Positions 1 to 8,820 of a stretch of 64,000 nt of DNA are shown in pieces; the first letter of the stretch is position 1; every line of letters begins with the position of its first letter. The position numbers and the translations under genes were made by a program. The notes below the pieces were generated by a model that saw nothing but the letters and a program-made list of their open reading frames with translations, was not told the origin of the DNA and made no database searches. Source of the DNA: Pseudomonas khorasanensis. Its GTDB lineage: Bacteria > Pseudomonadota > Gammaproteobacteria > Pseudomonadales > Pseudomonadaceae. The stretch spans positions 330,262-394,261 of the forward strand of contig NZ_JABWQP020000004.1 in assembly GCF_014268505.2 (NCBI RefSeq), read 5' to 3'.

Positions 1-1893
1 AAAGACGATGGCAGCCAATGGACAGTTGCGGACAGCCGCAGCGTTTACGGGATCCGCCATTGGGGGGCCGGGTATTTCGCGATCAATGAAGCCGGTCGCG
101 TCGAAGTTCGTCCGAACGGCCCGAACAGCTCGCCTATCGATCTGTTCGAGCAAGTGGATCAACTGCGCAAGAGCGGTTTGTCCTTGCCGTTGCTGGTTCG
201 TTTCCCCGACATCCTGCAAGACCGTGTCCGTCAGTTGACCGGCGCCTTCGATTCCAACATCGAACGCCTGGAATACCAGAGCAAATACACCGCGCTGTAC
301 CCGATCAAGGTCAACCAGCAAGAAGCGGTGATCGAAAACATCATCGCCACCAAAGATGTTTCCATCGGTCTGGAAGCCGGCTCCAAGCCTGAGCTGCTGG
401 CCGTGCTGGCATTGGCGCCGAAGGGCGGCACCATCGTCTGCAACGGTTACAAGGACCGCGAGTTCATTCGTCTGGCGCTGATGGGCCAGAAGCTCGGCCA
501 CAACGTGTTCATCGTCATCGAGAAAGAATCCGAAGTGGCGCTGGTGATCGAAGAAGCCGCTTCGCTGAAGGTCAAGCCGCAGGTCGGTTTGCGCGTGCGT
601 CTGTCGTCGCTGGCCTCCTCGAAGTGGGCGGACACCGGTGGCGAGAAATCCAAATTCGGTTTGTCGGCGGCACAGTTGCTGTCGGTGGTCGAGCGTTTCC
701 GTGGCGCCGGTCTGGATCAGGGTATTCGCTTGCTGCACTTCCACATGGGTTCGCAGATTGCCAACCTTGCTGACTATCAGCACGGCTTCAAAGAAGCGAT
801 CCGTTACTACGGCGAGTTGCGTAACCTCGGTCTGCCGGTCGATCACATTGACGTCGGCGGTGGCCTGGGCGTGGACTACGACGGTACGCATTCGCGCAAC
901 GCCAGTTCGATCAACTACGACATGGACGATTACGCCGGTGTCGTGGTCGGCATGCTCAAGGAATTCTGCGACGCGCAGAGTCTGCCGCATCCGCACATTT
1001 TCTCCGAAAGCGGCCGCTCGTTGACCGCGCACCACGCGATGCTGGTGGTGCAGGTGACCGACGTCGAGAAACACAACGACGAAATCCCGCTGATCGAAAA
1101 CAAGGAAAGCCTGCCGGAAACCGTGCAATGGCTGGTTGACCTGCTCGGCCCGACCGACATCGAAATGGTCACCGAAACCTACTGGCGCGCCACGCATTAC
1201 ATGAGCGACGTGGCGGCGCAATACGCCGACGGCAAACTGACCCTGGCGGAAAAAGCCCTGGCCGAGCAGTGCTACTTCGCTGTCTGCCGTCGCTTGCACA
1301 ACTCGCTGAAAGCACGTCAGCGTTCGCACCGCCAGGTGCTCGACGAGCTCAACGACAAGCTGGCCGACAAATACATCTGCAACTTCTCGGTGTTCCAGAG
1401 CCTGCCGGATACCTGGGCGATTGATCAGGTGTTGCCGATCATCCCGCTGCACCGTCTCGACGAAGAGCCGCTGCGACGCGCGGTGCTGCAGGACCTGACC
1501 TGCGACTCCGATGGCAAGATCAACCAGTACGTCGACGAGCAGAGCATCGAAACCAGTCTGCCGGTCCACGGTTTGAATGAAGGCGAAGATTACTTGCTGG
1601 GCGTGTTCCTGGTCGGCGCCTATCAGGAAATCCTTGGCGACATGCACAACCTGTTCGGTGACACCGATTCGGTGAACATCTACCAGAACGCCGACGGCAG
1701 CGTGTACCACGCCGGCATCGAAACCCACGACACCATCGAAGACATGCTGCGTTACGTGCACTTGTCGCCGGAAGAACTGATGACCCACTACCGCGACAAG
1801 TGCGCCAGTGCCCGCATCAGTGCCAGCGAGCGCACGCAGTTCCTCGATGCCTTGCGTCTGGGCTTGACCCGCTCCTCCTATCTGTCTTCCTGA
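1..1893 (+). CDS. speA: Biosynthetic arginine decarboxylase SpeA, 5' end cut off by window
   Basis: PLP-dependent decarboxylase that converts arginine to agmatine, the first step of putrescine/spermidine synthesis. The frame is open from base 1, and 630 codons are visible. Family members have about 636-658 residues, so only a few N-terminal residues lie outside the window. Seen: the PLP-lysine context YPIKVNQQ (visible residue about 103), HFHMGSQ, the glycine-rich [12 protein letters not shown] and SESGRS of the fold-III decarboxylase barrel. The C-terminal part contains CDSDGKI, which matches the cysteine region of this family. An ATG at 154 is internal, because the frame upstream of it encodes conserved SpeA sequence ([14 protein letters not shown]). 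A long hairpin with a T-run follows the stop. Cytoplasmic enzyme; the identification is secure. Confidence 0.96.
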   Translation, partial: KDDGSQWTVADSRSVYGIRHWGAGYFAINEAGRVEVRPNGPNSSPIDLFEQVDQLRKSGLSLPLLVRFPDILQDRVRQLTGAFDSNIERLEYQSKYTALYPIKVNQQEAVIENIIATKDVSIGLEAGSKPELLAVLALAPKGGTIVCNGYKDREFIRLALMGQKLGHNVFIVIEKESEVALVIEEAASLKVKPQVGLRVRLSSLASSKWADTGGEKSKFGLSAAQLLSVVERFRGAGLDQGIRLLHFHMGSQIANLADYQHGFKEAIRYYGELRNLGLPVDHIDVGGGLGVDYDGTHSRNASSINYDMDDYAGVVVGMLKEFCDAQSLPHPHIFSESGRSLTAHHAMLVVQVTDVEKHNDEIPLIENKESLPETVQWLVDLLGPTDIEMVTETYWRATHYMSDVAAQYADGKLTLAEKALAEQCYFAVCRRLHNSLKARQRSHRQVLDELNDKLADKYICNFSVFQSLPDTWAIDQVLPIIPLHRLDEEPLRRAVLQDLTCDSDGKINQYVDEQSIETSLPVHGLNEGEDYLLGVFLVGAYQEILGDMHNLFGDTDSVNIYQNADGSVYHAGIETHDTIEDMLRYVHLSPEELMTHYRDKCASARISASERTQFLDALRLGLTRSSYLSS

Positions 1894-1911
1894 GACCTGA
1901 TAGCGCTCCGG

Positions 1912-1983
1912 CCGGGTTGTCCGAATTCTTCCTGCAAGTTGTGGAAAGTTCGGGCAACCCGGTAGGACATCTCCTCTTTTTTT
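1912..1983 (+). terminator. Long hairpin plus T-run behind speA
   Basis: CCGGGTTGTCCGAA (1912-1925) pairs with TTCGGGCAACCCGG (1949-1962) with one G-U pair. A small inner TTCC/GGAA stem extends it. Seven or more T residues follow at about 1976-1983, some 14 bases after the stem, so the T-run is further away than in a textbook terminator. Confidence 0.6.
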
Positions 1984-2126
1984 CAGGAAATCCTTGGCTG
2001 TCACGGTCAGCAAACTCCTCCGGTCTGCTTTTCACGTAGGTCATTTCCTAAGTTGTACTTCACCTCTCTACTCGGCCATGCCTCTCGGCGAGAATCCCCG
2101 GCCGCCCCTCCTGTAGAGATCCGCCC

Positions 2127-3473
2127 ATGTTCGATCCAGTCAACGAGTCGTCGTTTCGTCTCGATGTAGCGGGTCTGTCCGACCCCTTCGAAGTTCTGGC
2201 CTTTACCGGAAGGGAAGCGCTCAGCGAACCCTTTACCTTCGAGATCGATGTCGTGATTGATGATCCTCATCTGGATCTCGCCGGCCTGCTGCACCGTTCG
2301 GCCTTTCTGTGTTTCGGCCCTGCTGGCCAAGGCGTGCACGGGCAACTGCAGAGCCTTGTTCAGCACGAGCACGGCCACGGCCAGCGCTTGATCCGCGTGC
2401 GTTTTGAACCGAAGCTCGGCTGCCTCGACCTGCGCTTCAGCCAACGCATATTCAGCGGTCGCTCTGTCCCGCAGATCATTGAGCAGGTCCTTCGCGAGCA
2501 TGGCATCGTCGGCCCGCAACGGCGTTTCGACCTGCACGGCGACTACCCGGCCCGCACTTTTTGCACGCAGTACCGCGAGTCTGATCTGCAACTGCTCCAG
2601 CGCCTGTGCGCAGAGGCCCGCATCCACTATTACTTCGAGCATCACCGCGACAGACATTGCCTGGTATTCGGTGACGATCCGACGAGAATGCCTCAAGCGG
2701 ATGTCGCACAGTTCCAGGGGGAACAAGACCGGCGTTGCGTCACTCCAGCCGTGCGTCAATGGCAACTGCATGAAGACGTGCACTCCAGCCGACGAGGGCC
2801 CCATGCCGAAGGACACAGCGACTTGGCAGCTTTGCGCAGCGGCCAATGGTTGCCGCTGGACGGCCATGCCTTCCTCGAATGTAACCGGCCATGGTTGTTG
2901 ACCCGCATCGAGCACCGCGCCGATCAGTCTCTCGAACCGCCTTACAGCAACCGACTGTTCGCTGCTGCGCAGGTCCCGGCCTGTGCGCCCGGTTCTACCC
3001 GACCCAAGCAGCGCATGCACAGCCTGCAACGGGCCTGGGTAGTTTCTGTCGATGAAGCGCAGCCGGATCGATCACGGCCGGTCGCGGTGCAATTCGACTG
3101 GCTTTATCAAGGCGAAGGCGCAGCGCCGAGTCATTGCTGGCTGCCGCTCGCGCCAAATCTGAGCGAGTTGCGCTCGGCGACACTGGCCGATGGTGTGGAG
3201 GTGGTGGTGAGTTTTCTCGAAGGCGATCCTGATCAACCGATAGTCAGTGGCGTGCTTCAGGCTTGCGTGCTGCCAGAGGATGCGGCTGAGGGTGACCCGC
3301 CGTCACTGCTGCCGGAGCGATTGATGAGTGATGGGCTGCAACAATTGCTGCAGTCTGGCGAGCCTTTGTTGCTGCTGTGCCTGATGCCGGGCGGCGGCAG
3401 CTTCAACCATTGTGCTGAATCCGTGTGCAGTTGCCGGCTGCTCACTGCCCTCGATCAGAGCAGCGCAAGATGA
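2127..3473 (+). CDS. Short VgrG-type T6SS spike protein
   Basis: Trimeric tip protein of a type VI secretion system. Residues from about 5 to 290 match the gp27-like VgrG base (FRLDVAGLSDPFEVLAFTGRE, then the RESDLQLLQRLCAEARIHYYFEH segment typical of VgrG). Residues from about 300 to 385 are the gp5-like OB fold (PVAVQFDWLYQGEGAAPSHCWLPLAP, ending GDPDQPIVSGVLQ). At 448 residues it is far shorter than the usual 600-900. It stops soon after the OB fold, with a Cys-containing tail and no recognisable beta-helix needle or effector extension. The stop overlaps the start of the DUF4123 gene (ATGA). No other T6SS gene is in the window, so this is an orphan vgrG island. The start is the first ATG before the conserved N-terminus; its RBS (GAGA) is weak. 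Confidence 0.85.
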   Translation: MFDPVNESSFRLDVAGLSDPFEVLAFTGREALSEPFTFEIDVVIDDPHLDLAGLLHRSAFLCFGPAGQGVHGQLQSLVQHEHGHGQRLIRVRFEPKLGCLDLRFSQRIFSGRSVPQIIEQVLREHGIVGPQRRFDLHGDYPARTFCTQYRESDLQLLQRLCAEARIHYYFEHHRDRHCLVFGDDPTRMPQADVAQFQGEQDRRCVTPAVRQWQLHEDVHSSRRGPHAEGHSDLAALRSGQWLPLDGHAFLECNRPWLLTRIEHRADQSLEPPYSNRLFAAAQVPACAPGSTRPKQRMHSLQRAWVVSVDEAQPDRSRPVAVQFDWLYQGEGAAPSHCWLPLAPNLSELRSATLADGVEVVVSFLEGDPDQPIVSGVLQACVLPEDAAEGDPPSLLPERLMSDGLQQLLQSGEPLLLLCLMPGGGSFNHCAESVCSCRLLTALDQSSAR

Positions 3474-4261
3474 GCGGCGCGGCGCTTGAGCCCATGGCGC
3501 AATGGCTGTTGCTCGATACTCCGGAGGCGTCACGAGCCTTGCTGACCCTGCGTCAGGGGTTTGCCGGTGTGGCACGGCACCGGTTGTTCGACGGCACTGA
3601 ATTTCAGCCGGTCAGTGAGCACGGCCCGGTGCTGGTCGATCTGCGCGACAGCCCGGCACTGACCGCGGTGTGCCTGCGCGACCCGGACACCTGGCGTGGC
3701 CTGTTGCTGAATTGCGAAATACCGGTTGCGCCGTTGCTCAGGCACTTGCAGCGCATGCTCACCGTCTCCTTCGGATTGAACCATCGGGCCTTGCTCAGCT
3801 ATTACAACCGCCAGACCGCCAGCTACTTCTTCGACGCTTGTGACGCCGCGCAACTGAGTCGCTGGCTCGGACCGATCCGCCAGCTGCGATGGTTTGGCGG
3901 CACTTGGGCCGACCGCGCCATTGGCAGCCAGGGTTGGCAGCAACTGCGCAACCCCGGTCTGGCTGTCGAGCCACTGGGTATCGAAGAAAGCCTGACGCGG
4001 CGTCAGCGCGAACGCCTGCAAACCTGCTTGCTGGAGCAGCACATCTGGCGCTGGTGCCAGTCGCTGAACGCCGACTACCAGACGATGTGTGCGCATGTGC
4101 AACAAGGTCTGGCGCTGGGCTTCAATGATCGTGCTGTGCTCGATGGCTGGCTGTGGTTGCGCCTGCTTCATCCACGCGCCGCGCTGGTGGCGCCGCCGGC
4201 CGGTCTGACGCAGCAGGAGCGGCTCGACCATCTGCGTCGCCAGTGGGGCGCGCCCGGCTGA
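3470..4261 (+). CDS. DUF4123 domain protein, T6SS effector adaptor (Tap/TEC-like)
   Basis: 263-residue cytoplasmic protein of the DUF4123 family. Known members load an effector onto the cognate VgrG. The start begins QWLLLDTPEASRALLTL, which fits the conserved N-terminal strand of the family, followed by GPVLVDL and later FRWFGG-like and IWRWCQSLNADYQTM segments. ATG 3470 overlaps the vgrG stop, so the two are translationally coupled; a start 45 bases upstream would lie deep inside vgrG. Normally the effector gene comes next. Here only 21 bases separate the stop from the end of a convergent MATE gene, so the expected effector and immunity genes are absent at this position. The family call is good; the partner effector is unknown. 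Confidence 0.78.
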   Translation: MSGAALEPMAQWLLLDTPEASRALLTLRQGFAGVARHRLFDGTEFQPVSEHGPVLVDLRDSPALTAVCLRDPDTWRGLLLNCEIPVAPLLRHLQRMLTVSFGLNHRALLSYYNRQTASYFFDACDAAQLSRWLGPIRQLRWFGGTWADRAIGSQGWQQLRNPGLAVEPLGIEESLTRRQRERLQTCLLEQHIWRWCQSLNADYQTMCAHVQQGLALGFNDRAVLDGWLWLRLLHPRAALVAPPAGLTQQERLDHLRRQWGAPG

Positions 4262-4282
4262 CGTCGCGCAAACACTGTGTGA

Positions 4283-5632
4283 CTAGTGAGCCTTGCCGTT
4301 GAACCAGCCATCGCTGCGTTTCAGCCACAAGGCTTGCGCGCCGAGGGTCACGCTGCGCAAGACCATGAACAGCAGGAACGATATCCACAGGCCATGGTTG
4401 CCCAGGCCCTGCAAGAACCAGGCGAAGGGCAGCAACAGCAGCACCGTCAACAGCATGCCGTTGCGCATTTCGCGCGCGCGGGTGGCGCCAATGAACAGGC
4501 CGTCGAGCAGATAACTCCAGACCGCAATCAGCGGCAGTACGGCGAGGTACGGCAGGTAGACGAATGCCGTCTCGCGCACACTCTGGATGTCGGTCTGCAT
4601 CTGAATGAACAGGTGGCCGGCGAGCAGAAACAATACGGCGAATCCAAGGCTGGCGATCAGTGACCAGCCGCCAGCCACCACCAATGAACGTCGCAGCGCG
4701 AGGCGATCCCGCGCGCCGATGGCATGGCCGCACAAGGCTTCAACAGCGTGGGCCAGGCCGTCCAGCGCATGGGCGGTCAGCAGCAGGCCATTGAGCAGCA
4801 GCGCGTTGGCCGCCACCGTCGCATCGCCCAGACGCGCACCTTGCACGGTGATCAGGAAGAACACCGATTGCAGGGCGAGGCTGCGGATGAAGATGTCACG
4901 GTTGACGGCCAGCAGCGGGCGCCAGCTGTGCCAGCGCTTGAGCGCCGACCAGATGATGCGCCCGGGATAAGCGCGCAATGCCGTGCGCGTCAGTAACAGG
5001 CCGAGCAGGGCGCCGCTCCATTCGGCGATCACCGAAGCGCGCGCGGAACCGGTCACGCCCCAGTCCAGGCCGATAACGAACCACAGGTTGAGCACAATGT
5101 TGATCAGATTGGTGGTCAGCAGAATCGCCAAGGGCGCCCGGGCATTCTGCGTACCGAGGAACCAGCCGACCAGCGCATACGTTGCCAGCGCTGCGGGCAG
5201 GCCGAACAAACGGGTATGGAAAAACTCCCGGGTCAGATGATCCAGCTCCGCCGACGGTTGCATGAAGTGCAACGCGACGCCGCTGAGCGGCACGCCTAGG
5301 CTGCCCAGCACAATGGCCAGCCCCATCGCCAGTAACAGGCTCTGCAACAGAATCTGGCGCAACGCCGCGCCATCGCTGCGCCCGGCGGCCTGCGCGGCAA
5401 AACCGGTGGTGCCCATGCGCAGAAAACCCATGGCCCAGGCCAGAAAGGTGTACAGGCTGGCGCCAACCGCCACCGCGCCCAGTTGATGGGCATGGGGCAG
5501 GTGGCCGATGACGGTGCTGTCGACCAGCGCCACCAGCGGCACGGAAATATTGGACAGGATCATGGGGGCTGCGAGCGCCCAGACCTTGCGGTGAGTCGGG
5601 CGGTCGCGCCAGTCGGTGATCAGAGTGGACAT
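4283..5632 (-). CDS. MATE family efflux transporter (DinF-like)
   Basis: 449-residue integral inner-membrane exporter of the MATE family, which couples Na+ or H+ entry to export of drugs or metabolites. Repeated hydrophobic segments fill the protein. The N-terminus reads HRKVWALAAPMILSNISVPLVALVDSTVIG, a MATE signature with the conserved P and D. Start ATG 5632 is preceded by AAGGAG at the right distance; the open frame continues upstream through a REP repeat, which I excluded. The N-terminal VALVDS with an acidic residue resembles the DinF branch. The substrate cannot be told from sequence. Convergent with the DUF4123 gene and followed upstream by a REPIN. Confidence 0.9.
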   Translation of the reverse strand: MSTLITDWRDRPTHRKVWALAAPMILSNISVPLVALVDSTVIGHLPHAHQLGAVAVGASLYTFLAWAMGFLRMGTTGFAAQAAGRSDGAALRQILLQSLLLAMGLAIVLGSLGVPLSGVALHFMQPSAELDHLTREFFHTRLFGLPAALATYALVGWFLGTQNARAPLAILLTTNLINIVLNLWFVIGLDWGVTGSARASVIAEWSGALLGLLLTRTALRAYPGRIIWSALKRWHSWRPLLAVNRDIFIRSLALQSVFFLITVQGARLGDATVAANALLLNGLLLTAHALDGLAHAVEALCGHAIGARDRLALRRSLVVAGGWSLIASLGFAVLFLLAGHLFIQMQTDIQSVRETAFVYLPYLAVLPLIAVWSYLLDGLFIGATRAREMRNGMLLTVLLLLPFAWFLQGLGNHGLWISFLLFMVLRSVTLGAQALWLKRSDGWFNGKAH

Positions 5633-5680
5633 TCGGGCTCCTTGGGGGAGCGGGGATTGTAGCGATTCATGCCATTCAAT

Positions 5681-5768
5681 GTGGGAGCGAGCCTGCTCGT
5701 GAAGACTTACCGACCTTCGGCGAAGAGTTCGAGTATGCCGGCCATTCGCGATCGGGCTCGCTCCCACA
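5681..5768. repeat. REPIN (paired REP palindrome)
   Basis: GTGGGAGCGAGCCTGCTCG on the left arm is matched by an inverted GGGCTCGCTCCCAC on the right arm, about 50 bases apart. The right arm is degenerate (CGATCGGGCTCG). It lies between the start of the MATE gene and the end of the small membrane protein gene. Confidence 0.85.
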
Positions 5769-5782
5769 GGAGGGCAGTGGTG

Positions 5783-6076
5783 TTAGTGGATGATCCAGCT
5801 CAACAACCACAGCCCCAGCAACAGCCAGATGATCCCGGCAATGATCGACGCATTCATGAACGCCCGGATCGCCGACCACAACAGCATCAGCCCGACTATC
5901 AGCGCAATGATGCTGATGATCGAGGTGTCCATGCCCAGCGTCCGGGACAGGCCCTCGACAAAATTGCCTCCGGCATTGCTCAGGATATTGAACAGGCCGC
6001 TGAGGCCATCGACGATAAACCGGATGACCGAACCCAGCGCCTGACCGAGCCATTCGAAAAAGCTTTCTACACGCAT
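5783..6076 (-). CDS. Small inner-membrane protein, unknown function
   Basis: 97 residues. The N-terminal half is amphipathic (FFEWLGQALGSVIRFIVDGL). Two hydrophobic stretches near residues 48-68 and 77-95 (TSIISIIALIVGLMLLWSAI and SIIAGIIWLLLGLWLLSWII) look like transmembrane helices. It is bounded by REPINs on both sides and stands alone. The start ATG is the only good one. I recognise it as a type of small protein common in Pseudomonas, without a known job. Confidence 0.7.
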   Translation of the reverse strand: MRVESFFEWLGQALGSVIRFIVDGLSGLFNILSNAGGNFVEGLSRTLGMDTSIISIIALIVGLMLLWSAIRAFMNASIIAGIIWLLLGLWLLSWIIH

Positions 6077-6162
6077 GTGTGCATCCCTGATGAAAGAGCT
6101 GAGCCTTGGGCCACAACGAGGGTGGCCGAGTTCCCTGCATGATAGTGGTTTTGCTCGACCTC

Positions 6163-6250
6163 TGTGGAAGCGAGCCTGCTCGCGAGCGCGCTGCGTCAGT
6201 CAAATCAGATCCGGATGATCCGCCGCCTTCGCGAGCAGGCTCGCTCCCAC
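6163..6250. repeat. REPIN
   Basis: TGTGGAAGCGAGCCTGCTCGCGA faces TCGCGAGCAGGCTCGCTCCCAC (20 bases or fewer shown per arm core: GCGAGCCTGCTCGC). Left arm has one change (GGAAG for GGGAG). Sits in the divergent region between the small membrane protein and the MazG-like gene. Confidence 0.88.
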
Positions 6251-6319
6251 GTTAGTTCACCAGCGGGCCTTGCCTTCAGCCCGCATCCCCCCGAAGCTAT
6301 GCGCCTTCAGGAGAGCCCG

Positions 6320-6622
6320 ATGAACCTTGTTGAACTGACCGAACGCCTGCACACCATTCGTGACCGCAATGACTGGCGGCAATTTCATAGCCCGAAAAAC
6401 CTTGCCATGGCCGCCAGCGTCGAAATGGCCGAGCTGGTGGAGATTTTCCAATGGTTGACGGAAGACCAGTCGCGCCAGTTGCCGGCGGACAAACTCGCGC
6501 ACGCAGGGCAGGAAGTCGGCGATATCGTTTTGTATCTGTTGCTGCTGTGCAGCGAGCTGGGGCTGGACATGAATGAAGTGGTGCGCAGCAAGCTGGCGGA
6601 CAGCGAACGGCGGTTCAGCTGA
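6320..6622 (+). CDS. MazG-like nucleotide pyrophosphohydrolase (RS21-C6 / dCTPase type)
   Basis: 100-residue protein of the all-alpha NTP pyrophosphohydrolase superfamily, which hydrolyses non-canonical or excess (d)NTPs to monophosphates. Seen: WRQFHSPKNLAMAASVEMAELVEIFQW with the ExxE metal-binding pair, and later GQEVGDIVLYLLLL with the second ExxD pair. Both are diagnostic. ATG 6320 has AGGAG just upstream. The stop TGA overlaps the ATG of cmoM (TGATG), so the two genes are co-translated. Length is normal for the short single-domain branch. Confidence 0.88.
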   Translation: MNLVELTERLHTIRDRNDWRQFHSPKNLAMAASVEMAELVEIFQWLTEDQSRQLPADKLAHAGQEVGDIVLYLLLLCSELGLDMNEVVRSKLADSERRFS

Positions 6623-7371
6623 TGAGCGACCGTCATTTCGATCAGTTGGCCACGCGCTTCGCGGAGAAAATCTACGGCGGCGCCAAAGGGGCGATTCGCC
6701 TCGCCGTGTTACAGGCCGATCTGGCCGAGGCTTTGCCGGATCGTCCGCTGCGGGTGCTGGATATCGGCGGCGGCCTGGGCCATATGTCGCTGTGGCTGGC
6801 CGAACGCGGCCATGACGTCACTTTCACCGAGCCGGCCGAGCCGATGCTTGAGGGCGCGCGTCAGCGTTTCGCCGACGCCGGGCAAACCGCGACGTTCATT
6901 CAGGCGCCATGGCAGGAGCTGCTTGGTCAGCTCACCGAACCGTACGATCTGGTGATCTGCCACGCCGTGCTGGAATGGCTCGCCGAACCCCACGCCATCC
7001 TGCCGGTGCTGCACCAGTTGACCAGGCCCGGTGGCTGGCTGTCGCTGGCGTTCTACAACCGCGACGCATTGATTTACCGCAATCTGCTCAAGGGTCATTT
7101 CAAGAAAATGCGCAAAAACGTCATGGCTGGCGAAAAGCAGAGCCTGACTCCGCAGCAGCCCCTCGACCCACGGGAATTGGCAACGCAACTCGCCGGTCTG
7201 TGGCAGGTCGAAAGCCAAAGTGGCGTGCGGGTTTTTCACGATTACATGCCGGTGGAATTCCAGGCCCGCGCCGAACTGGCGGACCTGCTGGAAATGGAAC
7301 TTGCGCACCGTCGTCACCCAGGCTTCGCCGGGCTTGGGCGTTATTTGCACTGGATCTGCCGGCCGATCTGA
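6622..7371 (+). CDS. cmoM: tRNA 5-carboxymethoxyuridine methyltransferase CmoM
   Basis: SAM-dependent methyltransferase that makes the methyl ester of cmo5U at tRNA wobble position 34. 249 residues. It aligns along its length with E. coli CmoM (formerly SmtA) as I recall it: DRHFDQLATRFAEKIYGGAKGAIR at the start, the SAM loop VLDIGGGLGH (residues 45-54), FHAVLEW-type CHAVLEWLAEP, RPGGWLSLAFYN, and GVRVFHDYMP near the C-terminus. Coupled to the MazG-like gene by a 1-base overlap. Cytoplasmic. Confidence 0.92.
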   Translation: MSDRHFDQLATRFAEKIYGGAKGAIRLAVLQADLAEALPDRPLRVLDIGGGLGHMSLWLAERGHDVTFTEPAEPMLEGARQRFADAGQTATFIQAPWQELLGQLTEPYDLVICHAVLEWLAEPHAILPVLHQLTRPGGWLSLAFYNRDALIYRNLLKGHFKKMRKNVMAGEKQSLTPQQPLDPRELATQLAGLWQVESQSGVRVFHDYMPVEFQARAELADLLEMELAHRRHPGFAGLGRYLHWICRPI

Positions 7372-7383
7372 TCGGAGCACGAC

Positions 7384-7995
7384 ATGAAAGCTCACTGCGG
7401 GTTATTGCTGATGTGTCTGGGGTTGGCCGCTTGTCAGGGCAGCAACCCTTACGTGGCGCAGTCGCGACCCTTGCCACCGGCACCGCCGCAAGCCGCCACC
7501 ACGTTCGACCGCAGCGCCTACCCGGCGGCGCCGCGTGATTATGGGCGCTACCGCAATTGGGCCTGGCGCAACGGGCAGTTGCCACCGGGCACGGCATGGG
7601 CCGACTCGGCGCAGGTGGCCGAAGCGGTGAGCAACGCCCTCGATCAGCGTGGCTTGCGCCCGATGCGCGACAACCGCCCGGCCGACCTGCTGGTCAGCGC
7701 CGATCTGCGTCTGGAAACCCGTCTGCGTCAGGTCCGCGACGACTACGGTTATCACGGCAGTTACGGCGGCTATGATCGTTATGGCCGCGGTTACGGCATG
7801 TACAACACGGTGCCGGTCATGCGCACCTATCAGGAGCAGGTTGTGGTGGTTCGGGTTGATCTGTTCGATGCCGGCAACGGTCAGCCGGTGTGGAGCGCCA
7901 GCGCCGAAACCGGCACCCAGGGCAATCAGATCGAGCGCGCCGATGCGATTCGCGAAGCTGTGGAAAAAGCCATGGCGGCGTATCCTCCCAGTTAA
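7384..7995 (+). CDS. DUF4136 lipoprotein 1
   Basis: 203-residue predicted outer-membrane lipoprotein. The signal peptide ends in the lipobox LAAC (Cys 17; Gln at +2, so not inner-membrane retained). The DUF4136 core follows: [39 protein letters not shown], and the C-terminal [23 protein letters not shown] Tyr/Gly-rich insert at about residues 120-140 (repeated YG) separates the two halves. It lies 12 bases after cmoM and 42 bases before a paralogue, so the two DUF4136 genes look like a tandem duplication. Biochemical role unknown. Confidence 0.82.
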   Translation: MKAHCGLLLMCLGLAACQGSNPYVAQSRPLPPAPPQAATTFDRSAYPAAPRDYGRYRNWAWRNGQLPPGTAWADSAQVAEAVSNALDQRGLRPMRDNRPADLLVSADLRLETRLRQVRDDYGYHGSYGGYDRYGRGYGMYNTVPVMRTYQEQVVVVRVDLFDAGNGQPVWSASAETGTQGNQIERADAIREAVEKAMAAYPPS

Positions 7996-8036
7996 CTTTT
8001 CGTCAGCAGGTTCATGTCTTCAACCGGAGAAAAATC

Positions 8037-8594
8037 ATGTTCCGCCGTCTCGCTCTACTTGCTTTCACCGCGCTGCTCAGCGCCTGTGCCGCTAACCAGG
8101 TCAATCATGATTTCGATGCCAGCCGCGATTTTGCCGCCTATCGCAGCTGGAGCTGGAAAGACCCGGCCCTGCAATACCGCCCCGATGATCCGCGAATCAA
8201 GAGTGACCTGACCGAACAGCGCATCCGCCAGGCTGTTTCCGACCAACTGGACCAGCGCGGTTTGCGCCCGGCCGCTGGCGGCGCAAAGGGTGACCTGAAC
8301 GTGCAGACCTACCTGATCGTCGAAGATCGTCAACAACAAGTGACGACCAACTATGGCGGCGGTTGGGGTGGCCCGTGGAATGGCTACTGGGGCGCACCGA
8401 TGTACAACGAAACGCGCAACATCACCTACAAGGTCGCCACCGTTCAGATCGACCTGCTCGACGGCAAGGACGGCAAGCTGGTGTGGCGCGGCAGCGATGA
8501 GCAGATGCTCAGCAGCCGACCCAATCCGGCCGATCGCAGCACGGCCATTCGTGAAACCGTCGCGCGGATTCTGGCGAACTATCCACCGCGCTGA
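8037..8594 (+). CDS. DUF4136 lipoprotein 2
   Basis: 185-residue paralogue of the previous gene. Lipobox LSAC with Cys 17 (Ala at +2). The same order of blocks is visible: [40 protein letters not shown], a Gly/Trp-rich insert (GGGWGGPWNGYWG), then ATVQIDLLDGKDGKLVWRGS and AIRETVARILANYPP. ATG 8037 is preceded by GGAGA; the frame is open further upstream but only through the end of the first lipoprotein gene. Function unknown. Confidence 0.82.
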   Translation: MFRRLALLAFTALLSACAANQVNHDFDASRDFAAYRSWSWKDPALQYRPDDPRIKSDLTEQRIRQAVSDQLDQRGLRPAAGGAKGDLNVQTYLIVEDRQQQVTTNYGGGWGGPWNGYWGAPMYNETRNITYKVATVQIDLLDGKDGKLVWRGSDEQMLSSRPNPADRSTAIRETVARILANYPPR

Positions 8595-8619
8595 ACCGCT
8601 CTGAAGCGGGCACCGTCCC

Positions 8620-8708
8620 TGTGGGAGCGAGCCTGCTCGCGAAGGCGGTGTGTCATTCAGCATTGAATCCTCTGGCACGACGCTTTCGCGAGCAGGCTCG
8701 CTCCCACA
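8620..8708. repeat. REPIN
   Basis: Full-length pair of opposed arms (GTGGGAGCGAGCCTGCTCGC and its reverse complement) about 45 bases apart, between the DUF4136 gene and tadG. Confidence 0.92.
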
Positions 8709-8820
8709 GTGGCGGTGGTGACAGGAATGGCGCGACGCCAGCAGTCTCGACCGACCGCGTCTACACTCTTTTTCATTAACGGAGGTAGCGCTCGGCACTG
8801 CGCCGGCAAAGGAGTGCGCC

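Noticed and set aside
2007..3029. Open frame of 340 codons opposite vgrG
   Set aside because: Runs antisense through the VgrG core domain and has no recognisable domain.
8673..8689. Sigma-54-like TGGCAC-N5-TTTC
   Set aside because: Mismatch in the -12 element and it lies in the loop and arm of a REPIN, with no fitting gene distance.
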